Source of the DNA: Spirogloea muscicola
Taxonomy: Eukaryota; Streptophyta; Zygnematophyceae; Spirogloeales; Spirogloeaceae
Direction: 5' to 3'
DNA: 28,782 nt
Assembly: GCA_009602725.1 (NCBI GenBank)
Contig: WELB01000117.1
Location: 36,103 to 64,884 of the forward strand
The notes under the pieces are model-generated. The model was given only the letters and a program-made list of their open reading frames with translations. It was not told where the DNA came from and did not search any database. Below are positions 10,998-21,327 of this stretch, piece by piece. Made by a program: the position numbers and the translations under genes. Position 1 is the first letter of the stretch, and each line of letters starts with the position of its first letter.

Positions 10998-12233
10998 CTA
11001 CTTGGGCGGGCCAGCCTGCGACTCCATGGCGATCATGGCCAGAACCATTTCGGAGAAGAGGCGTGGTGAGGACATGATCTCCTCCTGCGTCGTCGCATCC
11101 AGGAGCACGCCCAGGTCCTCGATGCTGGTGCAGTTCTCGGCAACCAGCTTGCTTGCTACCAACCTCCCATACTGCGTGGGCCCCTTCTTCCTGTCGGAGG
11201 AGGTGCAAAGGAGAGGGGAGTTTGGTACTGATCTGGCTGGCAAGCCTGCCCTTCCAGCGCTCTGCTTGGGGCCAATGTCGTCGCCTCCCGAGGGCGTGCT
11301 CGTGTGGCCATCATCACGGGAGGGCACAGGACCACTGGCTTCCCTGCACCTGTCACTGAGTGTGGGGCAAGGAGGGCCAGTGCGCTTGCATGGAGACATG
11401 AGGACCAACCAGTCCTCGAGCCGCAGGTCAAGCCGATGGTCGCTCTCGTTCGCAGGGGCCCGGCAGCGTACTTGCAGAGGCTCGCGCTGCTGGTCAATCT
11501 GTTCCTCAGCACTCTCATCGCTGCCGCTGCTGATGGCAGGCCCGGGCCTTGCTGCGGCCTCGCCCTTGGCATCAGCACGGTCGGCAGCCGTGAGTGATTC
11601 CTCGTCCTTGGCCTCCGTTGAGGGCGCACCTGCTGGTGCTGGAGCACCTGGCAGTCGAGGTGCGGGCTCTGAGCCCGGCTCCAGAACGACGTGCCCCTTG
11701 GTCTCTAGCTGCCTCACTGCGGCGAGGTAGGCCTGCGCGGCAGCCTCGGCGGTGTCGTAGGTGCCCAGCCATTGCCTGGAGCGCTTGCCGGGCAGGCGGA
11801 TCTCTGCCACCCACTTGCCCCACTGCCGCCGCCGGACGCCCGGGTACGGCGGGGGCGGCTTCACCTTCTTGGCCTTCTTCTTCTGCTTGCAGATCACCTT
11901 GTGGCCGGCCAGCGCGCCGAAGAGGTGCTGGAACGGGTACCGGGCCTGCATGGCGCTGAGCGCGGCCGCCTGCACGGCCGGGTGTGGTGCCGGAGCCAGC
12001 CGGTTGCAGGGCAGCGCGCCGTTGGGCCAGAGGGCTTCATAGCGTGTGGGCTGCGCGAGGCCGCAGCCGGCGGCAGGCCCGGGCGCAGCGGAGGGCCAAG
12101 CGGCGAGGGCTTGCGCCATGCTTGCGCCGAGCGCGGTGGCTGCCGGGCTGCCGTCGGGGTAGCGCATGTGCGGGAGGGAGGCGGCGAGGAGGCGCAGGGC
12201 GGGGGCCGCGCCCGGGCCCATGGGCAAGCGCAT
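10998..12233 (-). CDS. AP2/ERF-domain transcription factor
   Basis: This is a single-exon gene ending in TAG. The frame is open further upstream to about 12467, but the first in-frame ATG is at 12233, giving 411 aa. A second ATG lies at 12221. One AP2 domain spans about residues 130-180, with the DNA-contacting pattern [17 protein letters not shown], then [17 protein letters not shown]. It is preceded by a basic [10 protein letters not shown] stretch that could be a nuclear localisation signal. The N-terminus is Ala/Pro-rich and the middle is Ser/Glu-rich and probably disordered. The last 60 residues (about [10 protein letters not shown] to MESQAGPPK) look helical. A single domain fits the ERF/DREB group. 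Members bind short GC-rich cis elements, and the targets here are unknown. A small intron near 11180-11220 cannot be excluded. Confidence 0.9.
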   Translation of the reverse strand: MRLPMGPGAAPALRLLAASLPHMRYPDGSPAATALGASMAQALAAWPSAAPGPAAGCGLAQPTRYEALWPNGALPCNRLAPAPHPAVQAAALSAMQARYPFQHLFGALAGHKVICKQKKKAKKVKPPPPYPGVRRRQWGKWVAEIRLPGKRSRQWLGTYDTAEAAAQAYLAAVRQLETKGHVVLEPGSEPAPRLPGAPAPAGAPSTEAKDEESLTAADRADAKGEAAARPGPAISSGSDESAEEQIDQQREPLQVRCRAPANESDHRLDLRLEDWLVLMSPCKRTGPPCPTLSDRCREASGPVPSRDDGHTSTPSGGDDIGPKQSAGRAGLPARSVPNSPLLCTSSDRKKGPTQYGRLVASKLVAENCTSIEDLGVLLDATTQEEIMSSPRLFSEMVLAMIAMESQAGPPK

Positions 12234-13375
12234 GAGAGCTCTGGCGCAGAGCCGGTGCTGGCGACGGCGGGGGCTCGGGGAGGGGGCTGCGGCGGCGGGC
12301 GGCGGCGGGGGGCGCAGCGGGCGAGCGAGGGGGCGAGGACGAGTACGGGGGAGCACGCTGGGCGTGCGCCGTTGCAGCGGCAGCACCGACCTGCAGGACC
12401 GAGACGCAGCCGCGGGGGGGGGCGTGGGCGGGCGCGTGGGGCTGGCGCCGCTTCGGTCCTGCAGCACCGCGCCACGTAGCGTCGCCTCCCCCTCCCCGCC
12501 CCCCCGCCTCCTGGCACATGAACCCCGGCACCACTCCCCACTTCCCGGCGGGCAGGCGCGGTGTCCGAGTCGATGGGAAGATCAAGGCCATATCAGCCCA
12601 CTCCACTGTTCCGGCAAACAGTGGGGCTGGCTCCACACAGCGCTGCACCCTACCTGCGCTCACGCCAGCAGGCCGCCCCTCCCGCCTCCCCTGCGTCCGG
12701 TGGCTCCTCTCTTGAGGTTTGCGCTCTCCGGCCCCTTTGGACCTCATTCACTCTCTTTGGGCTGGCCTTCACAGGCATCACCTCGCTCAAAGAGCTTCCT
12801 CTCTGCCTACTTGCGCCCCTTGGCTTCCTCGCCCCGCCCTCACCCCTTGCTACGCTCGCTCACAGTGCCAGACGCACGCACCTTGGCCCTTCCGAAACTT
12901 CTCCTCCATGCACCGCCACTGTATTGCCCACCCGTCCACGGCGAGCTAGGTCCTAGCCTCCATCACGATGCTCAGCCGCATACGTACAATCCGCTGGGGG
13001 GGACGTGCAGCCCGCCAACCAACGTCTTATATCCTTTGTGTTGCCTACTATGTGCTGACCATCAGGCACAGGCGGTATAATGAATGGACAAAGGCCACGT
13101 AAGCAATGTACTTGGCCACAAGGCCCCTCTTGTTGGCACACGAGGACTCCCTTCCTCAATCCTGTTGCTCCTGTGACGGCCAGCCTTGATCAAGCTGAGG
13201 CCTTCCTTTGGCAGGGCTCAGCTCCTCGTGCAGTGCTCCCTGCTTTCTCCACATTTCTGCCAGCTGATCACATAGTCCGCCAGCTGACCACACACCCCGG
13301 TGAGCCGCTGCCTCCAGCGGCCCAGCCAAGGAGGGCGCCAAACTACTGAAGACGGGAGACATGCCACTGCATAAG
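12234..13375. other. Spacer upstream of AP2 gene and downstream of methyltransferase
   Basis: Bases 12234-12520 are very GC-rich and form the AP2 5' flank or UTR. A diverged R2 copy lies at 12729-12767. Bases 12800-13375 should include the 3' UTR of the methyltransferase gene. I see no other coding exon. Confidence 0.6.
12729..12767 (+). repeat. Dispersed repeat R2, diverged copy
   Basis: The stretch ccggcccctttggacct followed by cattcactctctttgggctggcc matches the reverse complement of the units near 25072-25100 and the upstream half of the copies at 9748 and 10191. Confidence 0.5.
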
Positions 13376-16300
13376 TCATGCAGCCAGCACGGCTGACCCT
13401 TGTAGCTGCACGCCAGCCTTGACTAGGGTCCACAGGGCACAGCGGTACTGGGTGCCCATCATGCTCCACGCGCTGGCTGTGTATGTGGTCTCCACCACCT
13501 CCTCCCTCTGTGCCGCCGTCAGCCCACCATGAATGAGCAAGGCACTTGATTTTACCAAGGCTCTGGACTGGACACAAGGTGTGGCCACGCACTTTGCTCA
13601 GCAATACTCACCACCATGGTGAAGCCGAGCTGCAGCGCTATACGCCGCACGTCCATAAGCGCCAGCTCAATGGACATCTCGTCCTCCGGCACATAGAGGT
13701 GGGCATCGGCAAAATGATAGAGCAGCGGACCAAAGTTGATCCATACCCCACCCTCTCTCAACACGCCAGCAATGACTTCCATGTACTCAACCACGTTGTG
13801 CGCAGTATCTATGAAGAAGCACGTCACCACACAGTCCCAAGCTCCTGCAGTGCTACAAGTACATCTCAGCAGAAGTTGCTGCCAAAAAGTCGTCCAACAT
13901 CACCTCACAGTTACTTGCTAATACTGATGGCTTTGCAGATGGCAGCCACTTGCCAAGGGATCAGAATGGCAGCAATACTCGCATTTTACGCTGCAGAGAG
14001 AAGGCTAAGATAAATACCTCTCTGGCTTGGATGGCTGTAGACCTCAACAAAGTCACCAGCGCACATAGAGAAGTCCTCAGTGATGCCTGCGCTGCAAAAT
14101 AAGCAGAAGCCTCGGCTGATTCGTGAGTCAGATTTGTGTGTACATCTACCAGCCGGATTGGAAAGGACTTGCCTAACATGACAAGCTAGGCAGTATGTTC
14201 CATCTCTTGGCACGACATGCATGCAAGTAGGCTGCGCACACCAGTAAGATCTGTCTGTGTAAGTCATTTCCTGCACCATTGTGCTAACAGCAATGAGTAC
14301 TTGCGCGTCTGGCCACACTACGTGCTTACGTGCTAGGAAGAAGGTCAGGAAACTGGAGTCCTCTGAGTTGATCCTCATCAGTGAAATTATTGCAGCTGTT
14401 GTGTATCCAAGGGTAGACGATCCATTCATCCTTGGCCAATGTTTCGTTCAGTATAAAGCTTGAACACATGAGTATGTAGTATGAGAACTCATTACCCTGG
14501 CAGATGAAGCCTGACACATCCACAGGAGGTAGGCTCACAACGCACTCGTGAGTGAAGCACCCCAAGCAAGAACTATGAGACCCTGAAGGTGGTGACAACG
14601 CAACCGCTAATGCCAGCTTTGTTGAGGTTCTTACCAAGGCGAGAGATCTCAACGGCCAGGCGCGCAAGCCCAGCGCCAGGTATCAGACACCTGACAAGAT
14701 TCAGGGCTCCCGTTATTTTGTGAGGGTTTATGGCGAATATGAAAACAGCTATCTGCAGAGCAAGCTTTACACAGGATATGCTATGGTCCCATAGGAACTT
14801 GTTGGCACCAGTAATGCGAGCAGTGCGCCATTCACGCGCAATAGATGGATTGGTTGGCCTCTGCCGCAAGAAGCTTCTGCCAGCTCCACTGCTTTGCTGC
14901 TTGTTAGCCCGTATTAACAATTCCACAAGCGTATAATAGTGGGTGGGAGGCTGCCACAGTACCTCTTCTTTAGTCTGTCTGGGAACATGCGCTTCAGCTC
15001 GTTCAGTATAGGACCATATGTCTGCTGCCTCTCCAACTCTCCTTCCCTTGTCCAGTCGCGAACAATGTTGCGGAGAATACAGCGTACTTTGTCAACATCA
15101 GCTTGAGGAATCTCCCTTGCTACTGTCACGCCATGGCCTGATATCTGTCCACTTCTCAATTCTTCCACAGCTCCAAGTGGAACCTGCTCTCCCTCCTTGC
15201 CATTTGAAACACCACTGCTGGGCTGAGAGGTGCTTACAGTGGCTCCTGGCTGCTGCTTGCGACTGCCACTAGCTGTAGCCTGTTGCTGAGGAGAGTCGGT
15301 ATCTTCTTCCAGCTGTCTTTTGACATTCTTGCCATTCTCACCTGCTGGAGTTACATGTACAACTGCATCTTGGCCATTGTCCTGCTCTGTGGTGATTGGA
15401 GGTTGGTGGGCACAACCAGCATGACTGAGTACTTCAGACGACTTGGGCGGCAACAAATGGGATGAGTCCTTGTCGCCTAGCTTCTCTTGACAAGCTGCTA
15501 GGTCGCTCCTTTGCTCCGATGCCAGTGGAACAACAGTACGATTGTAGTGCTCGGTGCCCGGCTCCTGCATGGACTTCCTCCCAATCGCCTCTTCAGAGCA
15601 AAGAGTGCTTGCACCATCTGTATCCCCCGATCCATTGACTTGGAGAAACTGAGAGTGAGCAATGCTTTGTGGGCCCGATATGTGTTGACAGGTCTCGACA
15701 GTGCTGCCTCCTGGATGCCCTTCAGAAGCTGGTGGCAACCAGCTGCTAGTCCTCTCACCCCTCACGTCAAAGGGTGGATCAAATGCCTGCCCCCACGAAT
15801 CATAAGCTGCATAAGACTCACGCATCAGGTGGCCTCAGTGATCACAGACCAATGTCATCAAAGGATGGCACCCAGCTCAAGATCGACAAGAGGCTTCTTG
15901 GCTCCAGTACGTCGATGCAAAGCACAGAGCAGGCGCAGGCTGACCTCAAGCATGGCACCAATGAAACGTGCATTCGCAGCAATGCATCTGCAAACAAGCA
16001 GGTATGTTGATCAGCTCAGGACCAGTAGTTTCTTCTCAGTGACAGAGCAGACGGCACGAGAGCACCATGGATGTCCATTTGAGAAGCTCTCAGCAAGCAC
16101 CTGCGGAGTGCTGCATATTTGGTTGGAAGATGTGGAACGAGTTCCTGCACAACAGTGCTCAAAGGCTAGAATCAGAAAGCATATTAGTCAACCGGTTATC
16201 ATCACGGAAGAACAGAGCAGCTGACCGCAAGCATCATAATTCATATTGGCTGCCAAACCATCCAGCAGAACAATTCGCACCTTCGGCACGTTTTCATGTC

Positions 16301-16810
16301 AATGCAGAACTCTGGTCACAAGGATCTTGTGACCAGAGTTCACAAGGTCCTTGGGCAACGAACTTGGTAAGGATCAGTGCACTGTGCTGCCTCTTATCAG
16401 CACTCACCTTGTGGCGCGGTTTTAGGCGAGAGTACGATCTCTCCCACCGTTGCACATCTGCCTCAGCTGCTCTGGCATAGCTGGAGCACCACATTGCCAA
16501 GGCTTATGTCAAAGTCCTGAGATTCTTGATAGGCCAGGCTGGGCACGCGGGTAAGACCCCATTGTAGGAAGCATCACAAGCAGGAGTCAGCACCGCAGTC
16601 TGACATGGTGGTGCCAGCTCCACCTCGCGCAAGACGCGCGCGCAGGCGGGAAGCATCCTCATGGCAGGCGACTGCCGCCAAGCGAGCTGACGACCGAGTG
16701 GCGGCCGGGTGTGTGGGCAGGAGAGCGCACTCCTCGTAGGTGGCGAGGACGCGGCGCAGCGCCTCCACCTCCTGCTCCTCGTCGATGGCCGCAGGCTCGG
16801 AGCACTCCAT
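13376..16810 (-). CDS. Carnosine N-methyltransferase-like protein (N2227 family)
   Basis: The model has 10 exons: 16810-16731, 16480-16408, 16144-16101, 15987-15945, 15816-14963, 14690-14635, 14510-14330, 14091-14018, 13844-13612 and 13507-13376, with stop TGA. Phases agree and the product is 589 aa. Exons 1-4 give the family's N-terminal helical region (YARAAEADVQRWERSY, ELVPHLPTKYAALRRC). SAM-binding motif I is IPGAGLARLAVEIA at about 368-381, followed by CQGNEFSYYI, EWIVYPWIHN, SMCAGDFVEVY, TCFFIDTAHN, GGVWINFGPLLYHF and YTASAWSMMGTQYRC, all in family order. The animal enzyme methylates carnosine to anserine using S-adenosylmethionine; the algal substrate is unknown. Human CARNMT1 is about 409 aa. 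Most of the extra length is a Ser/Gln/Thr-rich insertion in exon 5 before DKVRCILRNIVRDW. The acceptor at 15816 is the weakest junction. Confidence 0.92.
16307..16341. repeat. Perfect 16-bp inverted repeat in methyltransferase intron 2
   Basis: The arm gaactctggtcacaag (16307-16322), a 3-nt spacer and its exact reverse complement (16326-16341) would form a strong hairpin in DNA or pre-mRNA. It lies inside the intron between exons 2 and 3. A shorter related sequence, cacaaggtccttg, follows directly. Confidence 0.9.
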
Positions 16811-17255
16811 GGCAGCCGCAGGCCCGGGCGAGTCGAGAGGTCAGCCCGAGGCGCCTGCGCCCGCGCGCGGGCGCGAGGGCCACGCAGGGGACAGCGGGCC
16901 TCCTGCGTTGAGCAAGAAGGAACGAGTAATGGAGGGGCTGAGCCGTGGGAGGCGAGCGACGTTCTGCCCAATGGCCGCGGACGCCGAGGTGGCGTCATCG
17001 CGTTGTGGGGTACAATCTGGCGCGGATCACGCGCTCCACTTCAGCCGTGACCTGAGTTGTCGCGGGGAGATTAGTCGCACGGTGCGCATGGAATGAAATG
17101 GGTGGCCGAGTCTAGCCACCACATTGCTCGGGCAAAAGCTAGTGCAAAGAGAAAAGAGAAGCGGCTGCTGATATGACAAAAGAGAGAGAGAATCTGCAAT
17201 AAGTCGGAGTGATTCGCAGCTGGGAAAGAAAATGCGTGTGTATTAAGAGATGGGG
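16811..17255. other. Methyltransferase 5' flank with an inverted R1-like repeat
   Basis: Bases 16811-17000 are GC-rich and serve as the upstream flank of the methyltransferase. Around 17155-17200 the minus strand reads tcatatcagcagccgcttct followed by a CTCTTT tract, a fragment of repeat R1. The retroelement 3' end begins near 17255. I found no upstream exons of the ABC1K gene here. Confidence 0.55.
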
Positions 17256-20145
17256 AGGCCATGTGTGGCCAAGTACAAAGGCAAGCACATTGACAAATGT
17301 ACGTCACCTACTGCTAAGCTGACCCGCTCAGTAACCACGAGTCAGCACATAGAGGTCGCTAGCTGATGCTCGAATACCCGACGGCAATCAACTAGCTCTT
17401 GTGCCAGCAGCTAAGGCTCGACCAGCTTTCTGATGCAGAGCATACGCCTGAGCTCGCTGCAGACAGGCTGACACTCGACGTCGCAGAAATGACAGATAGG
17501 CTGCCGGCATACCCATCTGGGCTGGAAGCATATCCTCGCGTCGTGCATATCCCAGACTCGCTATATTCTCAAGCAGGGTATGGAAGCGAGGACCCAAGCC
17601 GTAAGTGTCAATTGCGGCCGGGAGGAGGTGGTCACTGCGGGGGTAGTCTGAGTATTGTCGGAGCTTTTTCTGCTCAGCACCTCCCACTGCGTGGCCGGCA
17701 ATATGTGTCGAAGCGGAACTCTTGTATGCCTCAGTCACCACCACATCAACCAAGGCGCGTGGGCCCCCGCCAGGTGGTACACCCACAATGTCCAGGGTGC
17801 GACGGTGGTGGCGTCCCTGGGAATCCGTGGTGATGGGCATGACATTGCTGACTTCCACAACGGCGCGGTAGCCGGCGTCGCGCATCAGGCCCGCCAGGGC
17901 GTCTCGTAGGAGATTATGGACGCCCACCACCTCAGGGCCTGTGGGACACCGCAGCATGTGGATGGCAAGGTCTCAGCCCTCCGCACGGAAGCCGCACTCA
18001 CACTGAGTCACTCCAATTAGACAGGTCGGGGGCAGGCCCAGAAATAGCTGGAGAAGCGTCCGCAATGCTTCAGGACTGATTCTGAAAGCGTTGTGGATTG
18101 CGTATGTGGTGAGCCAATCCGTTGCCCCAGGCGTTGCCAGCGATGTGAGACGTGCCAGACTCCTTGGATTGGTCTCGATAAGCGGCATCGTCCTCAACGA
18201 CTTGCGGCGCTCGTCCTCAACTGCAGCAACGAGTCTGGCCTGTGCGGCCGCTTTGTCTGGTGCTTGGGCCAGCGCCGAGAAGGGGGTGAGGAGGGGTTGT
18301 AGGGAGGGGAAGGAGCGGAGTGCTGACTCCCGGATGCTCCTCAATTGCTCTTGGAGTGCGAAGGAGCCTTCCTCCACCTCGGCTGCAGGGCCAGCCAGGC
18401 AAGGGAAGCGCAGGGGAAGAAGGGAGGCAACCTGGTGCCAGCACCCGAGAAAGGCTGCCTGCGCCGTCTGTTCAAGTGACCGGCAGCCCAGGCCGCCCAT
18501 TCGTGTGGGAAGGGATGCCTGCAGGGAGGATGAAGGTGAGGGGAAGGAGGGGTGTTGAATCAGGGAAGCCAGGGTTTGCCGCAGGGAGGTGTCGAAGTCC
18601 TTGTACAGCTCGCCCACCAAGTCCGTTGGGGCGACTGTTCGCTGCAGGTAGCCTGCGCGTTGGCCAATGCAGCGAGTCAAAATGGCCAGCGCCAGCTGCG
18701 GATCTCAAAGGTGAGGAAGGGAGGGGAGGGGAGCAAGGTGTTGCTGCAGGCGTTCACGCAAGTCCTCCGCTACATGGGATGGTGTGCCAAGGGGAACTTT
18801 TAGAACAGCCAGCCCGTTGGCAGGGGTCTGGCAGCCTGGTGGAAGCTGGAGGTCGGTGGGGAGGGTGCGTGGTGACCATGCCACATTCTTGGTGGGGCAA
18901 ACCCGCAGGCCCATTGTGCTCAATTCGTGTACGAGCAAGGGATAAGCCGCCATGACTTCTGACGGTGGGCCGACGATATGTGCGTCGTCGGCGTAAGAGG
19001 GGAAGAGGAGGTTGGGGTGCAGGCTTCGGGTGCGCCGTAGTGCTCAGGAATGTGCCAAGGCGAAAAGTATGGGGCTGAGTGGATCTCCCTGGCGTGTGCC
19101 AGTTGTGGACCATAAGGTCGTCCAAGTCTCCTCCGAACGCCACAGCAGCCGCCCAGGCCGGCCATAGGCCATGAGGAAGTACGGGATTAAGGAAGGGAAG
19201 TGGTCACGCAGCTCCTCCATGATGACGCTGCGCTCCACAGTGTCAAATGCATTGGCTATGCCCAGGCCAAGGACCATGTGTGACGGGTTGACGTCCAACG
19301 CTGCGCGGATGCCGTGGACGAGGGCCTCTGCCCCGCAGGACATGCCAGCCCCAAACTGATGGGGTGCAAAATGGGTAGACAGCTGGGACTTGAGCTCGCC
19401 GCACAGCGCCTTGGTCACCAGCCGCATGATTACTTCCGTCACGGCGATGGGCCTCACACCACCTGACGGCTTGGCCAGGGCCAGCAGGTGGCTGAAGTTG
19501 AGAGCGTCGGCGATGCGGGGGGGGATGGTGGCTCTGGTGATGTGTTGGCAGGTGGAGAGGAGCAGGGAGAAGCTTCTTTCGTCTCCATTTTGGAAGATGT
19601 CCCGTAGGTGCTCGAAGAGCCATCAGAAGGGCCCTCCAGACACCAATCGGGGGACTTTGGTGAGGGCCGTGCGAAGCGCCTCTGCTGAGAGTTCAAGAGG
19701 AGTGGGGAGCTCGCCAACCCAGGGCTCAAGAGGGTGCTGAGGAGGAGGATGCAGCTGCCGCAGGGTGGCCTCAGTGGCATCATTGTTTGCTGCCAAGGGG
19801 TCGGGGCAGAGGGCCTGGGCGGCTCGAGAGAGCTCCCCTGCTCTGCCAAAGCGTCTTGCACGCGCTAGGTTGCCAATCATGGACTGTTGAGAGGGCTGAT
19901 TGCGGGTGCCTCCATGTGCACGTCGTTCTGAGAGCGCGACCCGAGCGGCTGCTGCACGCTGCTGGGCCAGCTCCTCCCACTTGCCGCTGGCGAAGCGAGC
20001 CAATCTGTCCTGAAGGCATTTGCGGCCACCAACGCCAAAGGAGGCAAGAGGGCCAAGCACGAGCTTGGGGAAGAGCAGGTACAGCGCCCAGGCCGCGGCT
20101 CGGACTGGATATCCCATCGGCCAGCCCTGCCGCCGGATGCGCGCG
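17255..20145 (-). mobile_element. Non-LTR retrotransposon, 5'-truncated and decayed
   Basis: The element reads on the minus strand, with its 5' end against an ABC1K relic at about 20145 and its 3' UTR running to about 17255. The 3' UTR and C-terminal coding part recur at 24779-25010, and part of the UTR recurs at 10618-10664, so this is a repeated family. No LTRs, tRNA primer site or integrase are visible. The CCHC-like finger followed by a putative restriction-like endonuclease region points to the R2/CRE-type non-LTR elements rather than the APE-type. The exact 3' end and target-site duplication could not be fixed. Confidence 0.8.
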
Positions 20146-20150
20146 ATTGA
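17388..20150 (-). pseudogene. Reverse transcriptase ORF with four in-frame TGA codons
   Basis: One reading frame runs from 20150 to the stop at 17388, about 920 codons, without a frameshift. It is interrupted by TGA at 19623-19625, 19044-19046, 18705-18707 and 17973-17975. The N-terminal part (AAAWALYLLFPKLVLGP) matches the region upstream of the RT domain in such elements. RT motifs follow: RPIAVTEVIMRLVTKAL, QFGAG, IANAFD, TGTRQGDPLSPILF and YADD (18984-18995). In motif A the catalytic Asp is replaced by Gly (codon 19260-19262, LGIANAF instead of LDIANAF). A finger of the form CxC-x(n)-HxxxC spans the fourth TGA. The C-terminal 190 codons (HNLLRDALAGLM, TLDIVGV, ALVDVVVTEAY, EQKKLRQYSDY) resemble a PD-(D/E)XK or restriction-like endonuclease. 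The copy is inactive. Confidence 0.88.
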
Positions 20151-20983
20151 CTACAGCAAAGAAGGAAAGACCGCCTATCGCTTTCGCAAGAACTTTCGAA
20201 AGTACCACTTACGTGAAGGTTCCTGAGATCTACTGGGAGCATACCACATCGCGAGTGAGCTTGCCTTGTGAGCGAAGTGGCCACAACAAGGACAACATGG
20301 GTTGCTTGCTGGTGAGTTATGCTGATCGTCACTCTCAGGATGAGTGCCAGTCCTCTGAAATCGTCTATCGACAATGCTTGCAATGGACAACTTCTGCAGC
20401 AGGAGGTGCATGTTGTGATCGATGTTCGATCCACTGGAATAGTGTACCTGTCTCTGCTTGGACAGATTCTGGTCATGGAGTTTGCACCAGGCATAAAGAC
20501 CAATCGCATAGCAGCACTAGATCAGCTGGGGGTTGACCGTGCCAGGTGGTTCGGTCACTGTAACATGCCAGATGACCTTGATTCCCTACATGGTAAGGCA
20601 GGAGGAGGTTTGCACATACTGCCTTCCTAGCGGCCACTCTTCCTGGAGGTACTTGTTGGCTATACAGGTGACTTCATGATGGACTGAAGGTGAAAGCTGG
20701 GCTCTGTCAGGTTGGCAAGACATGCTGTGGAGTCATACTTGGAGCAGACATTGAAGCATGGCTTCTTCCATGCTGACCCTGTGAGCTTCTAACAATCATC
20801 TATTCAATCATCAGAGAGTGACTGCATCAGTTTGAGAGGAGATGATCTGAAGCAACATGGAAGACTACTGCCTTGATCTAGGCTGTGCAACAACGTGAGT
20901 AGCTGTTGGAAAGCCTCATTCTGTTTGGATGACAGCATGCTGGAAACATTGCAGTGGACGACACAGATGGAGGCCGCTTGTGA
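20146..20983 (+). pseudogene. ABC1-kinase (ABC1K/ADCK) gene relic
   Basis: Four exons of a plastid-type ABC1 kinase survive with canonical junctions: 20146-20254 (IDYSKEGK, then VKVPEIYWEHTTSR), 20466-20545 (LVMEFAPGIKTNRIAALDQL), 20711-20780 (RHAVESYLEQTLKHGFFHADP) and from 20936 (HAGNIAVDDTDGGRL). ABC1K proteins are atypical kinases of plastoglobules and mitochondria that act in prenylquinone metabolism. Signs of decay are clear. The N-terminal half is absent. One extra base at 20196-20198 shifts the frame between KNF and ESTTYVKVP. The HPGN motif reads HAGN. A TGA follows at 20981-20983, where the DFG-containing segment should continue, and nothing recognisable comes after it. The relic abuts the 5' end of the retrotransposon. 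Confidence 0.87.
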
Positions 20984-21327
20984 CTTGACATTCTGTTGAC
21001 CTTTCTGCTGAGTAGCACACCATGTGTCGGACTAGTACAGTGCTTGAGACCCTTGCTGAGCTGCAGGAAAGCAAGACATTGAGTCATACGCAAGCAAGTA
21101 GTGGACCGGAGTTTCTTTGAGATCCCTTCCATGTGGAAGTGTGCAGATTGAGCTCGTTGTACCAGCTGCTCCTCTCACATCAAGTATACATGTCATCAAT
21201 ATGTAGTCCTAGGAAGGCAATTGTAATTCCAGGTTTGTACTGTGGTAGTGATTGATTGAAGAGCAAAATCTCTCCCTTGGCCTTGCACTACTGGTCTGAC
21301 CAGGTGTAGCGTCAAAGTCGGGCAAAT
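20984..21327. other. Spacer between ABC1K relic and first MEX1 gene
   Basis: Neither strand shows a recognisable exon. The left part may be eroded 3' exons of the ABC1K gene. The right part should include the 3' UTR of the MEX1-like gene. Confidence 0.4.

Noticed and set aside
11180-11218. Possible 38-nt intron in the AP2 gene (GTACC to GACAG)
   Set aside because: The frame is open without splicing, and 38 nt is shorter than the other introns in this window.
11002-11730. 242-codon plus-strand frame opposite the AP2 gene
   Set aside because: It is the antisense shadow of the AP2 coding sequence. The AP2 domain itself is clearly on the minus strand.
18091-18955. Plus-strand frames of 155-211 codons within the retroelement
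   Set aside because: They are antisense to the reverse transcriptase frame and have no recognisable domain.
17388-20150. TGA as a reassigned sense codon in this genome
   Set aside because: The methyltransferase and MEX1 copy A both end at TGA exactly where their families end, and the reverse transcriptase also lacks a catalytic Asp. Decay explains the TGA codons better.
20424-20440. GTTCGATCC, resembling a tRNA T-loop
   Set aside because: No matching T-stem, anticodon arm or acceptor stem could be folded around it. It lies inside an intron of the ABC1K relic.
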